Both the position numbers and the translations under genes were made by a program. This document shows, piece after piece, positions 51,442 to 60,465 of a stretch of 64,000 nt of DNA. Origin of the DNA: Aquimarina sp. AU474 (GTDB taxonomy: Bacteria; Bacteroidota; Bacteroidia; Flavobacteriales; Flavobacteriaceae); NCBI RefSeq assembly GCF_900312815.1, contig NZ_OMPE01000007.1, positions 124,001 through 188,000 on the forward strand. The letters run 5' to 3'. How positions within the stretch are numbered: the first letter of the stretch is position 1; each line of letters opens with the position of its first letter. A model generated the notes under the pieces. The model worked only from the letters and a program-made list of their open reading frames with translations, made no database searches and was not told the DNA's origin.

Positions 51442-53064
51442 TTATTTAGCTAACGAGATTTTTAACAACAAATTATTTTTTTTACCATCATAAGCTTCCA
51501 GAATAACATCTTTATTAGGTAATGTGGCTGCCTTGGTTAATTCTAATACATCTAATCTAGAGTTTCTAATATCACTACCTGTTAAAATCGCTTCTTTAGA
51601 AACCTCACCAGTAGTGTCATCTATAACATAAGAAGTAAGATAAATAAATTCCTTTTTACCATCAAAGTATCGCGCAGGGGCCTCTTCAAAAGATCGTTTT
51701 AAATTTGTAAAGTCATCTACAAAAAATAGATAATGTTTACCATTATTCATAAAATTAAGATACGACATACTTCGCTTACTTATTGTTCCTAATTGATTTT
51801 TAGGAAGTTTATGCATCCATCTTATTTTATTGTCTGGGGATAACTTAAAAGCAAAAATATCCCTGTAATAGTATCTGTATGTTGTTCTGGATCCGGAGGA
51901 GCTTGATGTTGTAAAAGATTCTACATAACGTTGTTCTCCCAATATAGTAGTGCTTCCATCACTATTAAACATTACATCATTTACTCTAAGATTTTCCAGA
52001 TCTTTCTTATCATTATCTTTTTGAGTCCCTTCATTAATTCGTGCTTCTCTTTGTAAAGCAAAATTTTGAAGTATTTCACTTGGAAGATCACTTTTAATCA
52101 TTTCGGCAACAGCCCCATCACTAGCTAGAGAAGCCGAAAAGATTCCTGATATTTCTGTTTTATCTATGTTCTTTGCATAAAAACCAGAGACTTTCACTTT
52201 TCCACCTTTATCAAACTCTATTACTGCATCCGTAATCGAATTTCCAGGGATGTCTAACATGTGTTTTACAATTGGGCCGCTATTTTCATTAATCTTATAT
52301 ACTTCTGTACGATATGAAGTAGTTAATTTATCCTTTTCATTGGTTACCTCATCAAAAAATGAAGCAGTCATATAAAAGTTCCCTTGATTATCGATAGCAA
52401 AATCTTCTCCTTGCATAAGATCTGATGGATGAAGCATCTTTACTTTTCTTCTCCATAATAAGTTTAAACCATCACTAAAAACACTTATTCCTACTTTATC
52501 AGGTTTATTATCCCCAGTTCTGATTCGAAACAATACTAATAGTTTACTCTCATCTGGAGATTTTTTAAAAACGAATTGATTTATTCTACCACCAGCATCA
52601 TAGCCATATGTACTTTTAAAACCAAAATCCTTTGCTACGGCTTCTTTATCATTTACTAATTGTATAGGTTTTTCTGCAACAATCCCGCTTACCGAAACTT
52701 TTTGACCGTATGCCCTATTGCTTTTTGTATAAAACACTACTGCTTTACCATTTAATTGCATAACGGTTTGAAAATCCCCTTTATCTTCGATAACCTGGCG
52801 TTTTTTAATATCTTCTTTAAGATCATTTAAATCAAAACGCTGTATGGTCATTGAGTTTCTACCTTTCTTAACCGAAACTAATCGATCTCCACTGGCAACA
52901 TAATACGTATTTAAATTTTTGATACGTTTATACTTCTCTCCTGTTTTAAATGTAAAATCTTCGAGAAGAACAGGTTTTTGGGCATAAAGAAAGCCGTTAA
53001 CTAAAAAAGTAAAAAGAAGAATACAACATATCTTCGATTTCGAAATGTTTTTACAAATGCTCAT
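51442..53064 (-). CDS. exported hypothetical protein, beta-propeller-like
   Basis: 540 residues with a signal peptide ending NGFLYAQ. The body has repeated strand blocks such as MTIQRFDLNDLKEDI, YDAGGRINQFVFKKSPDESKLLVLFRI, FAIDNQGNFYMTASFFDE and VMFNSDGSTTILGEQRY that suggest a beta propeller. No enzyme motif or sorting domain is seen. Similar proteins are frequent and unnamed in flavobacteria. The small helical gene at 50949 follows. Confidence 0.8.
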   Translation of the reverse strand: MSICKNISKSKICCILLFTFLVNGFLYAQKPVLLEDFTFKTGEKYKRIKNLNTYYVASGDRLVSVKKGRNSMTIQRFDLNDLKEDIKKRQVIEDKGDFQTVMQLNGKAVVFYTKSNRAYGQKVSVSGIVAEKPIQLVNDKEAVAKDFGFKSTYGYDAGGRINQFVFKKSPDESKLLVLFRIRTGDNKPDKVGISVFSDGLNLLWRRKVKMLHPSDLMQGEDFAIDNQGNFYMTASFFDEVTNEKDKLTTSYRTEVYKINENSGPIVKHMLDIPGNSITDAVIEFDKGGKVKVSGFYAKNIDKTEISGIFSASLASDGAVAEMIKSDLPSEILQNFALQREARINEGTQKDNDKKDLENLRVNDVMFNSDGSTTILGEQRYVESFTTSSSSGSRTTYRYYYRDIFAFKLSPDNKIRWMHKLPKNQLGTISKRSMSYLNFMNNGKHYLFFVDDFTNLKRSFEEAPARYFDGKKEFIYLTSYVIDDTTGEVSKEAILTGSDIRNSRLDVLELTKAATLPNKDVILEAYDGKKNNLLLKISLAK

Positions 53065-53218
53065 AACAGATTAAATAGGTCAATAGAATACAAATATATG
53101 AAAAGGTTTCTTTGGCATGTAATACAAAGTTTAGGCCAAATAAAAAGTATCGAAAAAACTGATTTTCAAGTTTTTAAAAACAGAACAAAATCAAATAGAA
53201 AATAATGCAAAAAAAATG

Positions 53219-53249
53219 TTGCATTGTAGGGACATAAAAGTTACATTTG
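53219..53249 (+). promoter_or_regulatory. promoter of the tRNA cluster
   Basis: TTG (53219-53221), 20 bases, then TACATTTG (53242-53249), an exact fit to the Bacteroidota housekeeping promoter. It lies 45 bases before tRNA-Ser. Confidence 0.85.
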
Positions 53250-53293
53250 CATCCGCATTTGAAACAGTAATGCGAAGTTCATAACAAATTTTA

Positions 53294-53377
53294 GGAGAGG
53301 TGCCAGAGTGGTAATGGAGCAGATTGCTAATCTGTCAACGCGCAAGTGTTGCCCGGGTTCGAATCCCGGTCTCTCCG
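53294..53377 (+). tRNA. tRNA-Ser (GCT)
   Basis: Acceptor GGAGAGG pairs with TCTCTCC (G-T at position 7), discriminator G. The anticodon loop is GATTGCTAATC, anticodon GCT. It has the long variable arm of Ser tRNAs and the T loop GGTTCGAATCC. CCA is not encoded. Confidence 0.96.
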
Positions 53378-53388
53378 CATTTTGTTTT

Positions 53389-53463
53389 CGGGGTGTAGCG
53401 TAGCCCGGTTATCGCGCCGCGTTTGGGACGCGGAGGTCGCAGGTTCGAATCCTGCCACCCCGA
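53389..53463 (+). tRNA. tRNA-Pro (TGG)
   Basis: Acceptor CGGGGTG pairs with CACCCCG, discriminator A. The anticodon loop GTTTGGGAC gives TGG, and the T arm is AGGTTCGAATCCT. It lies 11 bases after tRNA-Ser, so the cluster is one transcript. Confidence 0.96.
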
Positions 53464-53477
53464 CTTTATAGAGTTAC

Positions 53478-53551
53478 GGGCTCGTAGCTCAGCTGGATAG
53501 AGCACCTCCCTTCTAAGGAGGCGGTCATAGGTTCGAATCCTATCGGGCTCA
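53478..53551 (+). tRNA. tRNA-Arg (TCT)
   Basis: Acceptor GGGCTCG pairs with CGGGCTC through two G-T pairs, discriminator A. The anticodon loop CCTTCTAAGG gives TCT. T arm AGGTTCGAATCCT. It closes the cluster. Confidence 0.95.
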
Positions 53552-53555
53552 CATT

Positions 53556-53586
53556 AAGCCATACTAGTAATAGTATGGCTTTTTTG
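53556..53586. terminator. terminator of the tRNA cluster
   Basis: AAGCCATACTA pairs with TAGTATGGCTT across GTAA and is followed by T5. It also lies just after the PepSY gene's stop on the other strand. Confidence 0.9.
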
Positions 53587-53607
53587 TTTTGTTAAAGCTT
53601 ATTCTTT

Positions 53608-54756
53608 TTATTTTTTTGATCCTTTTTTATACTTTCTACCGTACCAAAGTAAAATACCGCTTACTGGTAAAGAGGCGCAAATTAAACTCACTAAAAAAGC
53701 AATGATTTTACCTACTATACCTCCAATCGCACCAATATGAATATCATAATTCATTCTTATCACTTTATCCGCAAATTTTGCGTCCTTGTATTTACCATAA
53801 ATACTGGTAGTTTCAATTTCTTGCAGTGTATTTTGGTCAAAAAACAGATAATCCATATTATAGTATAGTCCTTCAGAATTACTTACCTCTACAAGAACTG
53901 TGGTTGAATCATTTTCGGGATAATGTAACTCAAAAGCCTTGGCACTTTTATATGTTTTTGAAAGTAAAGGGATGAGTCGATCATAGGCTGGCTTTTGACC
54001 TTTTTCAACCAGAACAGCACTTACACTTTCCGGAATGATAAATTGAGGTGCTTTATCTCCTCCTGTGGCTTTGTATGCGATAAAATAAAACCAGTTAAAT
54101 GCCATAACGCATCCCGTAAAAGCCAAAACTAATCCAAGCGAAGAGATATAGAACCCTACTACGGTATGTAGATCAAAATTTTTGCGTTTCCAACGGGTTT
54201 TACTGTTCCAATCAAATTTTAATCGTTGACGCCAATTTTTTGTATTTCTTGGCCACCATAAAATAAGACCACTGATTAATATGATTAGAAATAATAAAAC
54301 CGAATAGGATACAATTCTTGAGCCTATAGCATCTGGTAACCATAACCGTAAATGTCCTTTTAATATAAACCCAAAAAAGCCAACATCATTATTAGTTTTT
54401 TTAATAAAATCCCCCGTATATGGATTTAAAAAGACGCTGTGGTAAAATAGTTCTGGTTCCGCTTCATAAAACACAACCTCAATAGCTTCATTTGGTTGTC
54501 CATAAATTACCCCGTGGATACTCCTATTTGGAATAGCCATTTCTGCCAATTGTTTTATTGTCGATGCAGGAAGAAATTCCTGATCTTTAGGAGTTACATA
54601 TTTATAGTCATTATAAAAACTCTCTATCTCTTCTTTAAATACCCAAAAACACCCTGTTATAGAAACTACAAAAACTACCAAACCAGTAGTTAAACCTAAT
54701 ATTTTATGAATTTTCAGTATCGTTTTACGAGTGTTTCTCTTCTTCTTCATGGCCAT
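53608..54756 (-). CDS. PepSY-associated TM protein, XusC-like
   Basis: 382 residues with four TM helices: ~15-38 (ILGLTTGLVVFVVSITGCFW), ~144-166, ~195-220 and ~345-370 near the end. PepSY-like parts lie in the periplasmic loops. Members are inner-membrane iron-siderophore reductases or assembly factors and often have His on the helices for heme; here His residues occur in HKILGLT, LHTVVGF and NYDIHIGAIGG. It ends the operon with the TonB receptor and the DUF4374 gene. The same trio is the Bacteroides XusABC xenosiderophore system, where XusC is the PepSY protein. Confidence 0.9.
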   Translation of the reverse strand: MAMKKKRNTRKTILKIHKILGLTTGLVVFVVSITGCFWVFKEEIESFYNDYKYVTPKDQEFLPASTIKQLAEMAIPNRSIHGVIYGQPNEAIEVVFYEAEPELFYHSVFLNPYTGDFIKKTNNDVGFFGFILKGHLRLWLPDAIGSRIVSYSVLLFLIILISGLILWWPRNTKNWRQRLKFDWNSKTRWKRKNFDLHTVVGFYISSLGLVLAFTGCVMAFNWFYFIAYKATGGDKAPQFIIPESVSAVLVEKGQKPAYDRLIPLLSKTYKSAKAFELHYPENDSTTVLVEVSNSEGLYYNMDYLFFDQNTLQEIETTSIYGKYKDAKFADKVIRMNYDIHIGAIGGIVGKIIAFLVSLICASLPVSGILLWYGRKYKKGSKK

Positions 54757-54835
54757 GTATGATATGTTATATAAAAAGAAACACCCTTAGAAGTATTATT
54801 ATACATCTAGGAGTGTTCTTACTCAAGTAAAGTGG

Positions 54836-56110
54836 TTAGTTAGTTATTTTGAAAATTCCTTTTAATCCCAAACCTAGAACCTTAGCTCCTTTGGTAGCAG
54901 TTGCTGTTTCTGGGTCTACGATGTAAATATGTGTTTCGGTAGCGGTTGAGCTACTTAAATAGGCTTTACCATCTTCTACAAACATAGGTGATGTGTAGCG
55001 ATGACCATGAGTTGGAACCCCTGTCACATCTGTTACAGTTTTATTTACTAAATCTATCACCACCATCTTAAAAACATCTTTCTTAAAAAAGGCTCCCCAT
55101 TCTCCTGCTCCATTGGTATCATCAACAATAATTCTAGCTATGGCTTTTCCGTTACCCACATAATCCATCCAAAATAATTTACCACCGCTAGTAGCTTCCT
55201 CAATATTGAAGAAATAATCAGGATCAAACTCTGTTGCACCATTTTTAATTCTTAAAATACCAGAAGGTTTTGTTGCAGCAGTAAACCCTGCACTTAATGC
55301 AGATGTAGAGAAAGAGTAAATATCTCCGTTTTCGGTTTTTTCAATACCCGTGCTATGTCCGTTTACTCCAATAGGGCTTGTTCTCGAATCTTGGATGATT
55401 TTCTCTAATTGGAATTCTGGGTATGTGAAAACCGCTACATAGGCACGATCTACATCTGGAGTAACAAAAGATCCATCGGCTAACCATTTATGATAAGACA
55501 CGAATAATTTACCTTCTCTAAGTACCATCCCCGTAACCCACGGAATAGAACCTGGGTCTTCGGCCGTACCACTTCCCATATCAATATCTATAGGATGTTC
55601 TACAACTCTTTCTAATAGACCTGTTTCCGCATTAACAATATGAAATCTCTTATCTGCAAGGCCTCCATAAGTCAATTCTACCGCAAGAAGCGTTTTATCA
55701 TCTATAGCCGCATAATTATCCAGAGTAGATTGAAAAGCAAAATTTGATTTTTCTATCAATTCGCCGTTTTCATCTAACTCGTATGCTATACATTTATCAT
55801 CATCAGAATATCCCGCTGTGAATACCGTGTTTTCTACATTATGAAAAAACCTCCACCCTTTTAATGGTGTTCCTTGCCCTTCTACTGTAATTTCACCAGT
55901 CGTTAAAGATGCTATTGACGGAAGCTCTAAAATGTAATCTACAGGACTCGCATCACCTACAGGAAATGCCTCAAAACCCACAATATATTTAGAAACGGCT
56001 GTTGGCTCTGGATCAACAGGAACTCCATCATCATCACTCCCACAAGAAATAATGAATATAGTCATCACTACAAGTAGTATTATATTTTTGGTTAATTGTA
56101 TTGTTTTCAT
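54836..56110 (-). CDS. DUF4374 surface lipoprotein, XusB-like siderophore binder
   Basis: 424 residues. The lipobox IFIISCGSDDDG gives Cys followed by G-S-D-D-D, the acidic signal that sends Bacteroidota lipoproteins to the cell surface. The DUF4374 propeller follows, with YIVGFEAFPVGDASP at its start and THGHRYTSPMFVEDGKAYLSS near its end. In Bacteroides thetaiotaomicron the DUF4374 protein XusB binds ferric enterobactin outside the cell and passes it to its TonB receptor. Here it lies between the receptor and the PepSY gene, so it likely feeds the same siderophore. Confidence 0.9.
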   Translation of the reverse strand: MKTIQLTKNIILLVVMTIFIISCGSDDDGVPVDPEPTAVSKYIVGFEAFPVGDASPVDYILELPSIASLTTGEITVEGQGTPLKGWRFFHNVENTVFTAGYSDDDKCIAYELDENGELIEKSNFAFQSTLDNYAAIDDKTLLAVELTYGGLADKRFHIVNAETGLLERVVEHPIDIDMGSGTAEDPGSIPWVTGMVLREGKLFVSYHKWLADGSFVTPDVDRAYVAVFTYPEFQLEKIIQDSRTSPIGVNGHSTGIEKTENGDIYSFSTSALSAGFTAATKPSGILRIKNGATEFDPDYFFNIEEATSGGKLFWMDYVGNGKAIARIIVDDTNGAGEWGAFFKKDVFKMVVIDLVNKTVTDVTGVPTHGHRYTSPMFVEDGKAYLSSSTATETHIYIVDPETATATKGAKVLGLGLKGIFKITN

Positions 56111-56143
56111 TTTTGATATGATTTAAAATATTAGAAATTGTTT

Positions 56144-58516
56144 TTAGTTCGATACGTAGTATCTAAGTTTTATATAAAAAGCCCGACCTGGTTGTTGGAT
56201 TTCGAAATTATCGTAGATTTTGGCATCAGTGATGTTTCTTGCTAATAGAGAAATATTATAATGCCCTTGATCAAAAGAATATCCTAATTGTAAATTATGA
56301 GAAAACTGTTCTGGGATAATATCCCGATCTTCGGGATTTCCTTCAACGAATGAAGTAAGTGGATAATCATGCACGTAGTATGTGCTCCACGACATATTAA
56401 ATGCATCCGATCCAGAAAGTATATTCTTAAACCTCGCTCCCATTCTCGCATTACCAAATAAATAGGGAATATTGGCTATACGCTGATTTTTCAGAAAGTC
56501 TATTCCTGAGTTTTCTCCAGCATTACGATCGATAATATTTTGGTAAGTGGCATTAAGATCCAAAAAGTATGTGCCCTTATAGAGGGTTCTAATTTCACCT
56601 TCAAACCCAGTACTTCTGGCATTAGCTGTATTATAATACCTAGAGAAGATACCCTCGGATCTTATTGCTATAAAATTTTTGGATTCTCTAAAGAAAATAT
56701 TGGTATCCAACTGTATGTTCAGTTCATTTTTATTTGTAGAAAAAAGTGCCCCAAAATTCACATTAGAACTCTCTTCGGGTAACAATTCTGGATTAGATTT
56801 TAATAAAAACCCATCTCCGAACACTTCGTACCCCTCTGGCATTCTAAACGTTTTTTCGAACGAACCTTTGATTTGAAAATCATCTGAAAGCTTATACGTG
56901 GTCGCTAGACCATATCCCAATTCTTCAAATTCATTTTCGAATTTTGTGAATCTATCCTCTTCGACATTTGTAAAAAGATCCTCGATAATTCCTTCAGAAT
57001 TTAAAAGATACCCTTTAACAAATACAGAAGTATTCCAATTTGAGTTGACTAAACTGACATCATAGGATAGTCCAAAAATGTTTTTATTTACTATATGTGG
57101 GTCTTGAAAAGCAATACGCCCTGTTCTGGCTGGATCATCTCCTTTTCGTTTAATATAGTTTTTGGTATAATTAAAACTAAGTGCATGTAAATTGTTAATC
57201 TCATACTTTGCTAATGCATTAATTAGATGTAAATTATCCTTGAACTCGAATAATGTCTTGCTAGATTCAAACTCTCCTAATGTTTGATCGCCACGTTCAA
57301 TAAAATTGCCAAACCAATCATATTTTCGAGACGACGTATCTACTACTTTCTCTTGATTTTGAGCAATCGATGCATAGATTTTTAATTTCAATCTATCATT
57401 AAATAAATTATTTTTTTCAAAATTTAAGGATGCCGAAATCACATCATTCTTGGTAAAAACTTCCCCGAAAGGGTTTTGAGGATCTATTGGGTGTTGAATT
57501 TCATTTTTATTCGCAGATGCTAAGATTCCGATCAAGAGTTGGTCTGCGAATACTTTATCAACTACACCAAATTTTAGATGTGCCATTTGCGAATCATAAG
57601 CGTCATGAAATCGTCTTACATTATCCCTTCTTTCTCCTGTATCATTACCTAATTCATCTCTAACTTCGATATCATCAATTGTATAATCATTATCCGAATA
57701 GTTATAAAATGAAGACAACTGTATTACAAACCCTTTTTTTGAAAAATAACGACCGTTTAAAGTAGCTCTATGGGTATTAAAAGAACCTACATCATAAGAC
57801 ACATCCAAAAAATTATTCTTTCGCCGATTTGTAATGATGTTCACAGCTCCCCCCAATGCATCTGCTCCCAGATAAATGGGTACTACTCCTTTGTACACCT
57901 CTACTCTTTCAATTAGAGTAGCCGGAAAATTGTTAAGTGATAGAGAACTTCCATAATTTTCTAATGAAATTCCATCAACAAAAAATTTAATTTGTTTACC
58001 CGATAAACCATTGAGCGAAAAATCAAATGCCGATCCCAAACCTCCTCTTTGTCTAACATTTACACCGGGTATCGTAGTTAGAATAGCATTTATATCTACA
58101 CTGGCATTTTTTAAACCTTTGGTTTGAATAACTTCTACCTCAAAGGCTTTTTCTTTTATTTTTTTGGCCTCTGTTTTTCCCTTTACGATAACATCACTAA
58201 GAGCTTCAATATTTTCTTGAAGAATAATCTTTAATGATGTAGTTGTTCCTGTTACTTCTATGGTATAAAAATTCTTTTTAAAACCAATAAAACTGGTTTC
58301 TAAAGTATACAACCCCTTGGGTAAAGAAATCTCGAATTCACCATTAAAACCACTAGTGGTTCCTACGTTTTCTAATTCTATTATTCTAATAGATGCCCCA
58401 GGTATGGGGTTAGAATTTTGATCAAGGACTACCCCTTGAATTAGTTCTTGCCCATTACACCATAAAGTGATAAAAAGCAAAAAAAGTATGCTACATTTTT
58501 GTTTTAAAATAACCAC
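56144..58516 (-). CDS. TonB-dependent siderophore receptor
   Basis: 790 residues from a GTG start. A signal peptide ends CNGQE. A carboxypeptidase-like domain (residues ~24-105, IQGVVLDQNSNPIPGASIRI) precedes the plug (DINAILTTIPGVNVRQRGG, FVDGISLENYGSS, VEVYKGVVPIYLGADALGG) and a 22-strand barrel ending in an aromatic (KLRYYVSN). It imports a ferric siderophore with TonB-ExbBD energy. The following DUF4374 and PepSY genes and the divergent AraC gene mark it as part of the iron island. The substrate is likely the product of the operon at 59634-64000 (inference). Confidence 0.93.
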   Translation of the reverse strand: MVILKQKCSILFLLFITLWCNGQELIQGVVLDQNSNPIPGASIRIIELENVGTTSGFNGEFEISLPKGLYTLETSFIGFKKNFYTIEVTGTTTSLKIILQENIEALSDVIVKGKTEAKKIKEKAFEVEVIQTKGLKNASVDINAILTTIPGVNVRQRGGLGSAFDFSLNGLSGKQIKFFVDGISLENYGSSLSLNNFPATLIERVEVYKGVVPIYLGADALGGAVNIITNRRKNNFLDVSYDVGSFNTHRATLNGRYFSKKGFVIQLSSFYNYSDNDYTIDDIEVRDELGNDTGERRDNVRRFHDAYDSQMAHLKFGVVDKVFADQLLIGILASANKNEIQHPIDPQNPFGEVFTKNDVISASLNFEKNNLFNDRLKLKIYASIAQNQEKVVDTSSRKYDWFGNFIERGDQTLGEFESSKTLFEFKDNLHLINALAKYEINNLHALSFNYTKNYIKRKGDDPARTGRIAFQDPHIVNKNIFGLSYDVSLVNSNWNTSVFVKGYLLNSEGIIEDLFTNVEEDRFTKFENEFEELGYGLATTYKLSDDFQIKGSFEKTFRMPEGYEVFGDGFLLKSNPELLPEESSNVNFGALFSTNKNELNIQLDTNIFFRESKNFIAIRSEGIFSRYYNTANARSTGFEGEIRTLYKGTYFLDLNATYQNIIDRNAGENSGIDFLKNQRIANIPYLFGNARMGARFKNILSGSDAFNMSWSTYYVHDYPLTSFVEGNPEDRDIIPEQFSHNLQLGYSFDQGHYNISLLARNITDAKIYDNFEIQQPGRAFYIKLRYYVSN

Positions 58517-58540
58517 TGACTATAATTATTTTTTGATTAA

Positions 58541-58579
58541 TTTAGCGACCAGATAATTGTTATTTATATTTGGTCTAAA
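58541..58579. promoter_or_regulatory. imperfect inverted repeat in the receptor/AraC spacer
   Basis: TTTAGcgACCAgATA (58541-58555) faces TATTTGGTCTAAA (58567-58579), arms TTTAG-ACCA-ATA. TATATTTG at 58565-58572 is a -7 box match for the AraC gene and overlaps the right arm, so binding there could block that promoter. It may be a Fur or AraC site. Confidence 0.4.
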
Positions 58580-58630
58580 TAAATTTAAAGTGCAAAATTA
58601 GTGTCTAGAGAAAGAGAAAAATGACGCATT

Positions 58631-59626
58631 ATGGATAAAAAAAGACGTGAAAATACGTCGGTTAAAGACAAGCAGAACTTATGTACATTATATTCAATTT
58701 CACAGTTAGTTACGACTCAGGAACAATGTGGCATCGTCTCTAAAAATTTTAAATTTATAGACGAATATGGTATTGGTCATCTTACATCTCATCGTTTTGA
58801 TGGTCTTTATATTAGTATCTGTGATGTGCTTTTAAAAAAAGATTTAGTTATAGATGGGCATTTACCAGATAGTTTTTTGGAACTCTCTTTCTTAATTGAA
58901 GGAGAACTAATCATCAAAATTGATGGAGTAAACGACGACCTTGTTTATGAAAGTCAAGAATGTTATTTGGTGCATTTAAAAAACATCCACGGATCCATCT
59001 CATATTACAAAAGAAAAAGACTTAAGGAGATAAAAATTAGAATGAGTTTTGAATTTATACAAAGACACAGGCTTAACGAAGAATTTGATATTTTAAACAG
59101 ATATTCTTTATTAAAGTTTCAAAATAGTTTTTTACACCCATTGTGTTCTAAAAAACAAGAAATACTTGCCGAGATATTATCAGACAGGCGTAAAGGTCTA
59201 TTAAAAAGGTTATTTCTAGAATCCAAAATATTAGAACTCATTGCCTTGCAACTCGAAACAGTAACGGCCGTTAAACCCAAGAAAACAGCTCAAGTAGATA
59301 ATCTAGTCAAAAAACTTTATCAGGTACAGCATCTAATTGCTTCGGATCTTTCTATACAGTACTCTATACAACAGTTATCTAAGCAAATTGGATTAAATGA
59401 TTTTGTCCTAAAAAAAGAGTTTAAAAGAATATTTGATAAAACAATTTTCGAATACGCCATTGAACTTCGTATGGATAAAGCAAAACAACTTTTACTTCAT
59501 AGCAATAAGCCTATTTACGAAATCTCCGAACTTGTTGGGTATAAAAATGCTACCCACTTTACTGCTGCCTTTAAAAAAATTGAAGGTATGACTCCTAAGG
59601 GGTATAGAAACAGTAATGCCTCTTAA
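58631..59626 (+). CDS. AraC-family regulator of the iron island
   Basis: 331 residues. The N-terminal ~200 residues form a ligand part (FLELSFLIEGELIIKIDG). The C-terminal ~100 have two HTH segments: SIQQLSKQIGLNDFVLKKEFKRIF and PIYEISELVGYKNATHFTAAFKKIEG with MTPKGYR at the end. AraC proteins beside siderophore genes (such as PchR, AlcR) usually sense the ferric siderophore. It diverges from the receptor with a 114-base spacer that holds an inverted repeat, and converges on the crotonase gene. It probably activates receptor and synthesis genes when the siderophore is present. Confidence 0.9.
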   Translation: MDKKRRENTSVKDKQNLCTLYSISQLVTTQEQCGIVSKNFKFIDEYGIGHLTSHRFDGLYISICDVLLKKDLVIDGHLPDSFLELSFLIEGELIIKIDGVNDDLVYESQECYLVHLKNIHGSISYYKRKRLKEIKIRMSFEFIQRHRLNEEFDILNRYSLLKFQNSFLHPLCSKKQEILAEILSDRRKGLLKRLFLESKILELIALQLETVTAVKPKKTAQVDNLVKKLYQVQHLIASDLSIQYSIQQLSKQIGLNDFVLKKEFKRIFDKTIFEYAIELRMDKAKQLLLHSNKPIYEISELVGYKNATHFTAAFKKIEGMTPKGYRNSNAS

Positions 59627-59633
59627 AATTTCA

Positions 59634-60464
59634 TTATACGATGGTTTTTGTCTTTCTAAACTGTGCTTTTGCTAAAATTTCCATTTTACGTAAGTCAAAT
59701 GGTTTAGTTTTCATACAAGCCCCTACCCAGAGGTTTGTTATTTCTAACAGTTCTTTTTTTAATAACGGGTTTACCTTTTTTTTACATTGAATATGATGGT
59801 ATTCAAAATTGAATCGATCCGTTGTATTACGAATAAACTGATGTAAAGAGAGTATTGTTTTTTGTTTTTCGACTATATTCTCTATTAGCCCTAAAGATTG
59901 TAAATATCTCGCCTTATAGATTTTATTACTTCTAATCAGAATATCAGCATTTACATTGCTAATTTTTCTGGTTAGTAAACTATGAGCTCCCATACCAGGA
60001 AATAAATTAAATTTATTCTCGGGCAAACAAAATTGCGCATGTTCTTCGGCTATAATAAAATCGTGAGCTAAAGCACATTCAAAACCGCCGCCATAAGCGT
60101 TTCCTTCTACCAATGCTATTGTAATCACTGGTAAACTAAATGAGGAATAAATATTATAAATAGCATCAATACAAAGATGGGCATACATTTTTAGTTTTTC
60201 AATATTGCCAGAAGTAATACAATCAAGGAAAAAAGGTAAATCTCCTCCCATGTTATAAATCCCTTGATGTTCTGACCCCGAAACGATAAACTTTAAAGGT
60301 CTATCAGGATGAGAAAAATAAACTTTTACCCAATCACAAAATTCTCGAAACTCCTGAAGACCTTGTAAACAAAAGTTGGGCATTCCGGTATCTTTTATTT
60401 TCCAAAGCAAGAGCTCTTTTTCTTTAAAATAATGTATCGAAACACAATCAAATTGTCTCATCAT
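59634..60464 (-). CDS. RpfF-like crotonase (DSF synthase type) in siderophore operon
   Basis: 276 residues from the ATG at 60464, one base after the stop of the preceding gene; the longer ATG at 60509 would overlap it by 44 bases. Blocks match the DSF synthase RpfF: YNMGGDLPFF, ALVEGNAYGGGFECAL, AEEHAQFCLPENKFNLFPGMGAHS and the ITNLWV part near the end. The two catalytic Glu of RpfF (141 and 161 in Xanthomonas) align with Glu129 (GGGFE) and Glu149 (LPE), with the same spacing of 20. RpfF dehydrates a 3-hydroxyacyl-ACP to the cis-2 form and then releases the acid. It could make a signal fatty acid or an acyl group for the siderophore. Confidence 0.87.
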   Translation of the reverse strand: MMRQFDCVSIHYFKEKELLLWKIKDTGMPNFCLQGLQEFREFCDWVKVYFSHPDRPLKFIVSGSEHQGIYNMGGDLPFFLDCITSGNIEKLKMYAHLCIDAIYNIYSSFSLPVITIALVEGNAYGGGFECALAHDFIIAEEHAQFCLPENKFNLFPGMGAHSLLTRKISNVNADILIRSNKIYKARYLQSLGLIENIVEKQKTILSLHQFIRNTTDRFNFEYHHIQCKKKVNPLLKKELLEITNLWVGACMKTKPFDLRKMEILAKAQFRKTKTIV

Positions 60465-60465
60465 A

